Shown: positions 12,606 through 23,499 of the stretch, in pieces
How the letters are laid out: every line of letters starts with the position of its first letter
Position numbering within the stretch: position 1 is the first letter of the stretch
Assembly: GCA_029255685.2 (NCBI GenBank)
Contig: CM055311.2
Span: 60,353,048-60,417,047 of the forward strand
DNA length: 64,000 nt
Direction: 5' to 3'
From: Silene conica
Lineage: Eukaryota > Streptophyta > Magnoliopsida > Caryophyllales > Caryophyllaceae
Notes under the pieces: model-generated
Seen by the model: the letters and a program-made list of their open reading frames with translations, nothing else
What the model was told of the DNA's origin: nothing
Database searches by the model: none
Translations under genes and position numbers: made by a program

Positions 12606-14306
12606 TGATGGCCGGATTTTGTCGTCGATTCCGGCACCAAAAACAATTTATAAACTCCCAAATTAAGTAGTATAATTTAGGGTCGAACCCAAAAGACGGT
12701 GGGGAAGTTGTATATTTAAGTTCTTGTTCGAGCTCGAGTTGGGTAATAAGTTTGTGATTGATTAACAACTACTAAAGATAAATTAAAGCAAAAGTGAAAT
12801 CGATGAATAAAAGATACTAAGGTGTCGGGGGTACTAAGGTAGGTTGGTAACGAATCATGCAAGGGAATCTAGGGTCTCCACTATACTAGGCCTAGGTTTG
12901 TCTCGTCTATCGATTTGACTCACCTAAAGTCGATCCCTATCCTAGCTTTCGCTACAAACAAGGTCAACCTAACATACATACATGCTCATGAAGGCCCTAG
13001 ACTATCATCAAAGGCCAACAACAATTCGAATCATGTCCAACCGTCGTTGAGACATTTCATCAAACATATACCATGCACAAATGAAAACCTAGCAAAGAAG
13101 AGAACCAAATCCTAACCCTAAGCAAGATTCATAGCTATCAACAAACCAAATCACACCCCTAACCCTAGTAGGGGAACTACTCACACATGGCTAACATAAA
13201 TATGTAAACAAATGATGAGGAATTGCTAGACATGTTGGATTAAGTGAGAGTAAACAATTAAACAAGCAAAACTTAAAGGAAATGCAAAGACAAAGTAAAG
13301 ATGAAGAAGATTATACCATTAACTAAGGGAAAGGAAGTAGCTTGGATGACAAGATGAAAGATTCTTTCAAATCTCCCAAAATACAACCCAAAATAAAACC
13401 TCTACAATTGCTTCAAAACAAACTCAAGGCGAATCCTCTAGAGAGATTAACTAATAATGAAAGATTAAGTAAAGATCTAAATAAGATTAAAGTATTTTTT
13501 AGTGTTTTTGAGTCTAAGTGTTAAGTATTCAAAACAGTAGAAACCCTAGAAAAGCTTTAAAAAATGCGTAATAAAGAAGTGTCACAAGTGCGGGTTTATA
13601 TAGGGCTCGAAAATACGAAAAGGGCCTCTCAGCCGGTCGACCGGCTGCCGGTATGGGACCGGCTGAGAGTCCAAGTGAGGACTTCTGACTTTTTCTTCGT
13701 TTTTTCTTCAATGAGCATGCATTCCCAGCCGACCGGCCGGCTGCCGGTCTGGCACCTGCTGGGAAGCCGTTTCTTCAGTTCTGACTTTTTCTCTTCTTTT
13801 TCTTGGCTACAGGTACCCTCAGCCGGTGGACCGGCTGCCGGTCGACCACCGGCTGGGAGCCCTTTTGTAGCAATCTGCCCAACTCTGCATAATTCTTCAT
13901 TTTACGAAATTGGCTAAGTATGGGAAGGTCTTCCCAGCCGGCTGACCGGCTGCCGGTAGGCCACCGGCTGGGAGCCTTTTCTCAAGGTTCTGAAAACATC
14001 TTCCAATTTTCTCGAAAGTCAAGTCAATGCATCTCAGCCGGCCTACCGGCCGCCGGTTGTGGACCGGCTGGCAGGGCCTGGGAATGCTTCTTCATCATTC
14101 CTTCACAAATCTTCATAAAACGCTCCAAATTCGTCTCGATTTCTCTCATTTCTTCGCCCCCGCCGTAATACCTACAAAAAGTGGACAGAATAGGAATATA
14201 CGAGGAAACGGACGTAAAAACACCTCAAGACACGCAAATCGAGGCCGAATCGTGACCGAAAATAAAGAAAATGTAAAGGAAATGATGACCAAAATGGAGC
14301 TCATCA
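12606..14306 (-). repeat. Athila 5' LTR, complete
   Basis: A 1701-bp LTR set by the TGATG start at 14306 and the CATCA end at 12606, next to the primer site. It carries five GC-rich palindromic cores at 13620-14075 that also occur inside the element. The outer 220 bases match the left-edge LTR. Confidence 0.92.
13620..14075. repeat. Five GC-rich palindromic repeats in the Athila LTR
   Basis: Cores of the CAGCCGG...CCGGCTG type at about 13627, 13727, 13816, 13934 and 14033, spaced 90-118 bases, with T-rich spacers. Same family as the array at 4510-5108. Confidence 0.9.
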
Positions 14307-14718
14307 TAGACGTATATAATTTAATCTTTATAGCAAAATAAAATAGTTGCATGATGTTACAGTGATGTGTTTTATATTTGGGGATTAACTTACTCTAACA
14401 ATGAACACATAAATTTTAAATTTAGCATGCATTTTGATTTATTATTTGTTATTTAACTTATTAAAAATTAAGAGTCTAAACTTTATTCGTTATTATGCTA
14501 TTTAAAAATTTGATGCATTTAATGTTTGTAAATTCATTAGTTTTTTTATTAGTTATTTATCTATTTAAAAACTTGGTATGCATTTAATACTTGTAAATTC
14601 ATTAGTTTTTATTTTATTTTTTCTTTTTAAATATTGATGACGTGGCTTGCTACAAATCCTCAAAAGTGAAATGGTGAAATATGGTGGTTTGTCTTGCCTT
14701 TTAATATTATATATAGAT
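14307..14718. repeat. 412-bp direct repeat, copy 1 (Helitron-like 5' end, minus strand)
   Basis: I found no difference from 15435-15846 over 412 bases. On the minus strand it starts A|TCTATATATAATATTAAAAGG, a typical plant Helitron 5' terminus. The Athila inserted at its other edge (TAGAC), so it probably continues left of the window. Confidence 0.85.
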
Positions 14719-15434
14719 TTTCTTAAATTGGTAATCCATCTCATTTTTTTTTGCCACGTCAGAATTAAACTTGTCATGTCACATTTTTAAGGTTAATCTT
14801 TTAATACGATTTTATAGATTTGGGGCAAAGTAAGAGAGTAAATTAAATATCAAAACTTTATAGGTGAACTCTAATAATAATTATTAGTAGTATAAGATTG
14901 ACAAAAGTAATTAAACATCTATCGGAATCACGCAATAAATAGAGATTTATATACAATTCCAAACATAGATTATTCAAATCCGATCATTCATCCAAAGGTA
15001 TAATCAAAACAATATTATTATACTTTATACGAATATTAACATTTTCTAATTCATGAGAAATAAAATATAAACAGATCATTTAGAAGAAAATATTTATCCA
15101 AAAAACATTGTGAGTTATAGAATAATATATTTGATGGAAAGAAAAAACAATGATTTTAAGGCTTGAAAGCATTGGAATTGGAACAACAAATTGGAGACGT
15201 TGAATAAATTCTAAAAATTATTATAGACAAAAGAAAGGTCAAAAGTGTGTTAGAAGCTATTAACCTCACCTAATAATTTTACCTTTTAATATTTTTTTAG
15301 AGTGTGAAATATAATTATAATTAAAATGATTTAGTTTTTAGATAAATACTTTTTAAATAGCTCATCTTTACACGCAAGTACGCAACGCTAAAAAAGTTAC
15401 TGTAATAATTAGCTTTTAAATGATATTGTATAGA
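14719..15434. other. AT-rich spacer between the direct repeats
   Basis: No gene. On the minus strand a second Helitron-like 5' end, A|TCTATAAAATCGTATT, starts at 14818. It resembles one on the plus strand at about 21250. Confidence 0.45.
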
Positions 15435-15846
15435 TAGACGTATATAATTTAATCTTTATAGCAAAATAAAATAGTTGCATGATGTTACAGTGATGTGTTT
15501 TATATTTGGGGATTAACTTACTCTAACAATGAACACATAAATTTTAAATTTAGCATGCATTTTGATTTATTATTTGTTATTTAACTTATTAAAAATTAAG
15601 AGTCTAAACTTTATTCGTTATTATGCTATTTAAAAATTTGATGCATTTAATGTTTGTAAATTCATTAGTTTTTTTATTAGTTATTTATCTATTTAAAAAC
15701 TTGGTATGCATTTAATACTTGTAAATTCATTAGTTTTTATTTTATTTTTTCTTTTTAAATATTGATGACGTGGCTTGCTACAAATCCTCAAAAGTGAAAT
15801 GGTGAAATATGGTGGTTTGTCTTGCCTTTTAATATTATATATAGAT
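15435..15846. repeat. 412-bp direct repeat, copy 2
   Basis: Second copy of 14307-14718, same orientation, offset 1128 bases. Its left side continues into AT-rich sequence without the Athila, so it shows the uninterrupted junction GATAGACG. Confidence 0.85.
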
Positions 15847-15849
15847 AGA

Positions 15850-16503
15850 TACTAGCTCACATTAGAGTGATAAGAGACCTTCTCACTTTGAATTGATAGG
15901 AGGCAGAAATCATATTAAATTGATTGGAGATGGCATAAACTAAAATAATAAGATAAGATCTCATATTATATTGATAGAAGATCATTTTAAATTATAATAA
16001 CGATTGTGTCTCATGTTAAATAGATATGAGATCGTCGAAAATTAGTTATATAGAAACCCGTCTAAATTAAATTGAGATGATATCGTCTTAAATTATAATG
16101 ACAATTGTTTCCCAGGTTAAATAGATATGAGATCATCTAAAATTAATTAGATAGGAACTCGCCTAAATTAAATAGATATGATATCGCTTTAATTACATAA
16201 TAATGACGATTGTGTCTCATATAAAATTGATAGATTATTGTCTTAAATTATAATGACAAAAGACTATCTAGCATTAAATATACTGAAGATCTTTCTCACA
16301 TTAAATAGATATAAGATTGTCTCGAAATAGAAAGATGAGAGGTTGTCTCACATTAATTAGATTTGAGACCTCTCAATTATATGGATATGAGATCGTATCG
16401 AATTAAATAAATAGAGACTATCTTGTATAAATAGATAGAAGATCGTCTCAATCGAATAGATATGAGGCCGCCTCAATTATATAGATATGAGATTATTCCA
16501 AAT
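15850..16503. repeat. Degenerate tandem array with GATATGAGATCGTCTC motifs
   Basis: Units of about 40-50 bases built on variants of TAGATATGAGATCGTCTCAAATTAAA repeat imperfectly more than ten times across the stretch. No frame is preserved. The units have diverged, so the array is old. Confidence 0.75.
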
Positions 16504-16505
16504 TA

Positions 16506-17178
16506 GGGGGTGTTTGGTTGGGGAGTTGGAATGAAATGAAATGGATTTAACCATTCTAATGTTTGGTTGAGCCATTTTGGAATGGAGTTAGAATTCGGAT
16601 GTATTCTAAATCCATTCCAATCCCCTCTAATCTCATACACCCAACCCTTACCCCAACATTCCAACTCAATTCCATAATGTTTTGACATTTCATTCCATTC
16701 CAAGGTTCAACCAAACAATATAAGGCTAATTGATAGAAATACTCCGAACTATAAGTAAACTGCTCAAAATACTCTAAACTTTATTTTAACTACCAATATA
16801 ACCAAGTAATGCCCTCATTTGCTTTGAATAGAATTTGTTGTTTTTTTAACTTATTGTAGCATGTGTTTATTGGTATAATTAGGTGAATAGATTAACAAAG
16901 AAATAAAAAGAGAAAGACGGGTCATTGAAGGGTTAGAAATTTCTTCACTTATTTTGGAGTAATATGTCATATATTATAATAAAAGCGAATGAGAGCATTA
17001 GTTGGTTATATTGGCAGTTAAAATAGAGTTTGGAATATTTTGAGCAAGACACCCATAGTTCAGAGTATTCTTATCAATTAATCCAACAATATAAACTAAG
17101 TATGGGATTTAGTATCATTTCCATAATGGTATGACATTCCAATCCATTACATTCCTTCACTTCGAACCAAACGCTCGC
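16506..17178. mobile_element. MITE with GTTTGGTT-type ends
   Basis: Left end GGGGGTGTTTGGTTGGGG and right end (reversed) GCGAGCGTTTGGTTCGAAG form imperfect terminal inverted repeats around GGAATG-rich sequence. It is noncoding, and another MITE is inserted at 16724-17084. The superfamily is not certain. Confidence 0.65.
16724..17084. mobile_element. Nested Mutator-like MITE with 10-bp duplication
   Basis: Ends GGCTAATTGATAGAAATACTC and, reversed, GGATTAATTGATAAGAATACTC are inverted repeats. The flanks 16714-16723 and 17085-17094 are the same ten bases, AACAATATAA. The target size (9-10) and TIR length fit a MULE-derived MITE. Confidence 0.8.
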
Positions 17179-17295
17179 TAAATAGACGGCCACGCATTAT
17201 AAAGACAGGAGAATACTGTATCATATTTACTCAATAATTGAGCAAAGTGTGCTAATAGCAAAAGAATTAAGACAATTGAACCAATAAACAAGATT

Positions 17296-17322
17296 TTATA
17301 TATACATATATAATATATATAC

Positions 17323-17397
<75 letters not shown>

Positions 17398-17430
17398 CAT
17401 ATACATATATATATACATATATATATATAA
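17296..17430. repeat. AT/ATATACAT microsatellite
   Basis: Uninterrupted alternation of AT with CATATATA interruptions. It produces the Ile/Tyr-only chance frames on the minus strand. Confidence 0.95.
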
Positions 17431-17639
17431 TGATCGATAAGAACATATGGCGTAACAAGTGACCAAATTGGACTCAAAAATAGATGTCAATATCACAAAT
17501 TTGTACCTGTGAATATTCTCGTATCAAGATAACTTAATTAGACACAAATCTTATATACATTTAACATGAGCAAAAGTTAGATCAGTGGCAATATCTATCA
17601 TATACTGTTATATGTAACTCATAAGTCAAACACGTATCA

Positions 17640-19140
17640 TATTCTATCAATCCCTCTCCCTTCTCTTATATTTCTCTCTCTACAAAACTCAAATAAATTA
17701 GCTTTGTAGCCGTCGTCTCTCCTCACCGATCACTCTCTCCCTTTATCTGCCCGGCCTTTCGCCGGAGTTTGGGTCATTCCTTGGCCTGACTCCGGCGGAA
17801 AATGCACTCATTTTCTTACCTTCTGATTGTTTTATTAATCCCCTTTTCACTAAGATCGATCTTTCCCTTTCGTTGGTCTCGTTTTGGTTCTGTTTTCGAT
17901 CATCATCTGTGACGATCGTGTCGGCATTGTTCTCTTTGGTGGTTGTTGGTTTTGTCTATGACGATCGGAGCTCTCCTTTATGGTCTCCCATTTCTCTCCG
18001 GCTGTCTCCTTGGTGATCTCTTTGCATGCAATCTTTGGGCGTATGTTCTTCCTACACATCGGAGCAAAGTTTTTCATGTGTATTTGATTTTCCATTTTGC
18101 TGGGTTTTGATCTTTACTTTCATCGTCGTCCCTCCGGTACCTTGTCCTGTCACTGTTGTAGTTTTTTTCCTTCACGGGGGTGATCCCCCAATTTCCCCCA
18201 CCCTTGGTTTGTCTGTAGTCGTGTCAATGTGTATAACTCATTCTATCGTTACTGTCTTACGTGGTCAGGTTTTGTGTCTGATATGCCGATCCCCTCATTT
18301 CCCCACCTATCGGTCTCGTTTCCTGCGTGGTGGTCCTGGGAGGTATTGTCTGGTGAAACGGTTCCGGTTGGTAGGTGTCTGTGATCCGCCTGATGGTTTA
18401 TTGTTCGGTTGTCTACTCCCATTTTTTTGGGGTTGCATGCATGTGTGTCCCTGTCTTCTGAGTCAGTTACAGTCTGTTTCTTTGGGAGGTTTGATATGTG
18501 GGTGGTCTTGTTTGTGTATGTCAATGGTTTTGTGTTGTCGAGACTCTTGTTTTGGTTGATCGGTCGAAGTGTGGTTTCCTTGTTTGGATGGTCAGGGGTC
18601 ATTGAGGAGTGTCTCGGGTCAGCTCTTGGGGTATTGGTTGTGATGTTGGTTTGGGTCGGAGGCGGTGGTTTCATATCCCTTGTTAACTCATGACCTTTAG
18701 TACTATAATATCTTTTGTTTTAATAAATGTCTTTACAAAGACCATGTTTTTTGTTTGTCTTTTGTTTCTTATGTGTACTTCAAAGGCGATGTTGGTAGTA
18801 ATTGGTGGAAGTGGTCGCGAGGAGATTTCTGGCCTTTCTTATCACTTTACTGACTTTCTTAGGTCGTTGGTCTTTGGACTGTTGCGGTCGATCACCACGG
18901 TGTAGGAGATCCCTCTCCACTAAAGACGAGCTTTTTCAGCTCGTTATTCCCCCTTTATTTCTACGCACTTGTGGCGTAAGTGCACCTGGCTCGTCTCTTT
19001 GGCTCATGAAAGTTCTTAGTATTGTTGATATTTTGGACGAAGTTGCTCGTGGCCTCTCTACATCAGCTTACCAGCTTGTCTTTAGTCGTCTCTTTTACTA
19101 CGAGATGATGATAGTCTTAGTAGTTTTATGATTTGTTTTA
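17640..19140. other. Unidentified GC-richer stretch, no supported gene
   Basis: Starts in CT-rich sequence (like a transcribed leader) with CCGGCCTTTCGCCGG and CTCCGGCGG motifs, then about 1.4 kb of T/G-rich sequence without A/T tracts, unlike its neighbours. The longest frames (177 codons plus, 141 codons minus) overlap and have no recognisable motif. It could be an exon of a noncoding transcript, a LINE or SINE 5' region, or a decayed gene. Confidence 0.35.
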
Positions 19141-19334
19141 TTCTTAGACAATGTTCAATGTAATAGTATTAGGATTGCTCCAACTTTAGCTATTTCTATA
19201 GCTTGAGTTAGCAATCTTTTCAACTTTGCCATAAGTCAACACGGTCATAATAGAAGTTATGCTCTATACAACAAAACGCTCGTCACCCTTATAAGTATCT
19301 TTGCTATTAGAATTATTTTATGAGGAAATTATGT
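19141..19334. other. AT-rich gap, nothing recognised
   Basis: Short AT-rich sequence with no element ends or frame that I can support. Confidence 0.4.
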
Positions 19335-19439
19335 TTATACGGAAAAACAATGCACAATGATAAATAAGATCATGTGGGGAAACAAAGCAATACACGCAAC
19401 AAATAAGGTAGACAATTTCAAAAGCAATAAGATGAATGC

Positions 19440-19701
19440 ATCTTCAATTTTTAAATTTAATTTATGATTTATAGAAATTATGTAATTGCTCGAGATGAAG
19501 ACGGATAAAAAATCAAACAAAGGTACTGATACAAATCTACTAATCCCGCCGCGAGAAAGAGAGAATTCAAGAGGAAGATTCAATAGTTGTATTTATATTC
19601 ATCTCAATAGGGGTTTATATAATACATGGGAGACTTAATTACATAAGTATTATAATGGGCCATAAAGTCCAATGGACATCCACATTAGACATTTCATAAC
19701 A
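19440..19701 (-). mobile_element. Copia-type LTR remnant
   Basis: On the minus strand it opens TGTTATGAAATGTC, then a TATATAAACCCC promoter-like stretch and a transcript-leader-like region. The layout is that of a copia LTR. The far end and target duplication could not be placed, so the left bound is approximate. Confidence 0.5.
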
Positions 19702-19792
19702 AATATGAGTTATTAATCGATTTAATTAAATTTCGTCACTTATTTTTATTATTTCGTCACATTATTTAATAAGTAGAATAGATGTAAAATGG

Positions 19793-19895
19793 TCCGTTCA
19801 TGTGAATTACATGAACATGCCCAGACTTGTTCATGTAATTCACATGAACACCCCAGGCCTGTTCATGGCCTGTTCATGTGAATTACATGAATGAA
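19793..19895. repeat. Palindromic cluster TTCATGTGAATTACATGAA
   Basis: The near-palindrome TTCATGTGAATTACATGAAC appears twice, with its complement TTCATGTAATTCACATGAAC between them, so the stretch can fold as a hairpin. Function unknown; possibly a MITE remnant. Confidence 0.7.
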
Positions 19896-19973
19896 CCATT
19901 TTTTTAAAAAAAAGTACAACATTATTTTTTTGGGTTCTTGGACACTATTTTTTAGATCTAATAATTTACTAAA

Positions 19974-20290
19974 ACATCCGGAAAAAAGATGGGTTGTTTT
20001 CATATTAAAATGACAACACTTAGTAGGATATCTTTTCAAATTAAACATCCGGAAAAAAGTGTAACCATCGAGAGATTAATGGATGGGGAAGGGGTTAGAG
20101 GGGTTGTTTTCATATTAAAATGACATGAGTTGGGTTGGTATTTGAATTATACTTAGTAGGATATCTTTTCAAATTCTCAAGCATTTGGCCCAAATTCTAA
20201 TTTTGAAATTCTAGGCAGTCCCAAACAAGGAATTTGGGCCAAGTCCATATTTGAGAATGAAATACTCATTCCCAAACAGGCCATGATGTA
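19974..20290. repeat. Local duplications next to a MITE end
   Basis: Three short blocks each occur twice: ACATCCGGAAAAAAG, GGTTGTTTTCATATTAAAATGAC (about 19992 and 20101) and ACTTAGTAGGATATCTTTTC. The right part ends with CATTCCCAAACAGGCC, a common MITE end. Confidence 0.6.
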
Positions 20291-22707
20291 GTTTCCTGAC
20301 TTGAAAATAATGAAGAGTTTTTATTTATCAACTAGTTTTAATACCTGCACAAGCTAGAATTGAATTACCCGCGTGTATAATTATTAAATCATTTTTCATT
20401 ATAACTAATATAAATATTATTTTATATTATATGAAAATGAGTGTTAATCTGACTATGATGGTTTTGTAGGTATTATATTAAAAATTAGTACATTTCTTAT
20501 TTGTAGAACTTAGAACTTTTTTCTTCCCAACATTTTCAAAATATTATATAGTTCATATATCATATTGGAAAATTAATTCAACCATGCATTTATTGATGAG
20601 ACCGTGTTCCTCTATATAAATCTGATATATTAGTGAATAAACATATTCATTATGATTATTTTCAAAAATAAATTATTTTAAAGTAGAGGTATCTATATAA
20701 TAATAATATAAAAAGACTAGATTGAGTAGCTATTGCCTATTAGATGACACGTGGCGGTATAATATAATTACATGATGGAGTAAAAATTAATACAATTACA
20801 TGGTGTGTTAAAAAAATTGTACAATAGAACACGAAAAGACAAAATAATATTGAGTTAATCACCCATCTTATTTACACATTCATTTATCTAACATTATTCC
20901 ATCCCATAATTACAATATTTATATTTATTTAATGCAAAACTTTTAATATTTTAAATTATGAAAATCAAACTATTCTTATGTAAACATTCATCTCCCTAGC
21001 ATTATTATTCTACCTTATAATCATAATGTTTATATTTCCTAAATAATACAAAACTTTTATATTCTACAATTATGATATTTCAATTAATTTTATGTATAAA
21101 ATGAGATAAGTTGATTAGACATTTTTAGCACAAAAATATTGTTGAGTTTCTCATTTTTTATGATATTACTCCATTTTCATTTGTTTGATTTTTCAACAGT
21201 CTCCGTTGGAGAGATAAGAAGAAGAATATAAGTTAGTGACAAACATCTATCTATAAAACCGTATCAAAACGATACTTAAAATAATGTGACATAGCAAATT
21301 TTAATGTGACGTGACATAATTAAATGTGACGTGACATATTTTTAACGTGACGTGACAAGTTAATGTGACATAGAATATCAATTTATCATTACAAGACATT
21401 TTATCAATAAATTAATTTAATTCACTTATCTATAATATTAAAGGATATTATCATTATTCTTAAAATAATTTTCTATATTAAAATATATTGTTCTCCAAAA
21501 TTTATGTAACCCTTTAAAATTTTTGTAATAAAAATTTCCTATTTTATAATTAAAATTAAGGTTTTAATTGAATTTTTTGTAATAAAACACGTTAATAATT
21601 AATTGAAGCTCTTCATATTTCTTTTCACCTACCATTTTTATCAACATTTTTTCTTATTTAATTCATTTTCTTAATTAAACATGGTAATAAATTAATTGGA
21701 ACTCTTCATAATACTTAAAACCCACCAAATTAATTAAAAAGTTCTTATTTAATTAATTTTGGTAATATAATATGTTAATAAATTAATTAAAACTCTTTAT
21801 ATTAATTAACACTCACAATTTTCATTAACATGTTTTGCTATTTAATTCACCTCTTGAGTTTCTTGGCAATTAGTTATCTAATTTAATAATACCACAAATT
21901 AAAATCTAAAATAAATATGGGAATTTATAGTTTTATAATGTCTATAAAAAATAAAGTACCTATAATAGTTTATGTTCACTTTATTAATTTAATATCTGTT
22001 GCCCATGAGTTTCTATGTAGTGAATTAATTTTATGGTTTAATTTAAGTATTTGATGATAGTGAGTATATTGAAAATTATTGTGGAGAGTTGTTACTGCGT
22101 TGATGATGTGCAATAAAATATATTTTAGTTTGTTATGTTGTTGGTTTTTATAACCGTTTTTTGTATATTTGAATTCATGTTTTCTATTTGGTGTAATTAA
22201 TATAAATAATTTACATGCATGTGACAATGTTTTGATTCGTTTGTCAAGTTTTTGTCATGTTGATGTTTTACGTTTTGGTCAAAATATTTTTTATATAAGC
22301 TTTAAAGTATCATAAAATGTATGTGAATGTAGATAAGGCAAAGCATCACGTGGGTAATCTGAAGAGGGAAGAAATACAAAAGGCACGAAATTGAGGTAAA
22401 ATTAAAATTAAAAAAGCAAGGTAAAAAATTATAAGTTATGGATGTATTAAAAGATATACTCAAATAAAAGAGCGCATATTTGAAGTTCATGAGTTGGAAA
22501 ATTTAAGGTGCAAATTTAAATTTTAGATAATTATCTGGTTCATATATATTTGTTTTGTAATTAACAAAAATGTTTTCGTAATTCAAACTATTTATAGTTT
22601 TTAAAAAAATACGTAATTGTCTTGTATTATAAATTGTAATTATTTTGTACTATAGATTTTAATTTGTGAAAAAAATGTTATCATTTATCTTCAAACATTG
22701 GATGCAT
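20291..22707. other. AT-rich region with Helitron-like ends, no gene
   Basis: No frame of interest. Helitron-like 5' ends on the plus strand begin at 20692 (A|TCTATATAATAATAATAT) and about 21250 (A|TCTATAAAACCGTATC). A degenerate minus-strand 3' end (ACTAGTTTTAATACCTGC) lies at 20331-20350. Confidence 0.45.
21283..21375. repeat. AATGTGACGTGACAT short tandem repeats
   Basis: Four to five imperfect copies of a 15-20 base unit containing TGTGACGTGACA follow the Helitron-like 5' end at 21250. Related GTGACATGACAAG sequence follows the minus-strand end at 14818. Confidence 0.7.
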
Positions 22708-22926
22708 TCATATATTATATTAAAGCAAATACCAACCTCCCCAAACGTCGACACGTGTCACCCCTTATTCATTCGCCACGTGTCACACCTAATTCGAACG
22801 CCACATGTCATTTGCTAGATATAATATTCTATTCAAGAATCTCGGATGTATTAATGCGAGATATGTAGGCGAAATATTTGGAGCATTAATACGAAATAGT
22901 GTTTTTAAAAGTTAACAAATCAAAAA

Positions 22927-23345
22927 GTTTGACTAAAATTGATTCTGAATTTATTCCTTCAATCTTTTAATTTCGTCAATCTTTTCCACAATTACATTTG
23001 TATTCCAATTATGATTGTCAACAGAATATATGATATGATTGTGAACGTAATCTCAATCCACCTACGTTGTAATCTTTTCCATACTTACGTTTTAGGCAAA
23101 TTTAAAGAATACAAAATTTGATTAATGCCTAAAATTTTGAAATCATGTGTTATAGGCAAATTTAAAGAATACAAAATTTGAAATCGTGTATTATGTGCAA
23201 ATATTTCAATACATTACGTTTTAATTCCACATTAGGCATGAATGATTTCTCCTATAATCATGTGGATGTTTATCCAATAATCTCAATATCATATCAAATA
23301 TTCATGATTTTGGATTATGGGATCTTAATAAATTACGTTCCGAAA
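22927..23345 (+). repeat. Diverged direct repeat left of the LINE
   Basis: Blocks 22957-23120 and 23205-23341 match 26228-26392 and 26507-26647 closely, including GAATATATGATATGATTGTGAACG and CTCCTATAATCATGTGG. It lies downstream of a Helitron-like start near 22708 (TCATATATTATATTAAAGC). Confidence 0.7.
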
Positions 23346-23499
23346 TATCATATCTCACTGGCAAATAATACATCACAAATTTTGAAAGCGTGATTAAGCA
23401 AATCTCATTTCATTAATGCTACAAATTAGGTAACTTTTCAATTGTGTATTAATGCTATATTATTTGTCAGTCAATTTATTATAGGTTTAATGACACGAA

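Larger units (their letters stand above)
1..14306 (-). mobile_element. Athila-lineage Ty3/gypsy LTR retrotransposon, nearly complete
   Basis: Seen: about 220 bases at the left edge recur at 14087-14306 with one difference, marking the two LTRs. Between them, read on the minus strand, come a tRNA-Asp-type primer site, gag-protease, pol, an Athila-type third frame and a polypurine tract. LTR ends are TGATG...CATCA. Known: this order and primer site are typical of Athila. The element is broken by one inserted copia solo LTR; apart from that it looks largely whole. The near-identity of the visible LTR parts suggests a young insertion, well under a million years at usual plant rates, but only 220 bases can be compared. 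The right target duplication would be TAGAC at 14307-14311; its left partner lies outside the window. Confidence 0.93.

Noticed and set aside
17178-17496. Three overlapping Ile/Tyr-rich membrane-like frames
   Set aside because: They translate an AT microsatellite.
18026-18693. Overlapping frames of 177, 141 and 94 codons
   Set aside because: No motif, they conflict in strand, and none has a plausible splice context; the stretch is listed as unidentified instead.
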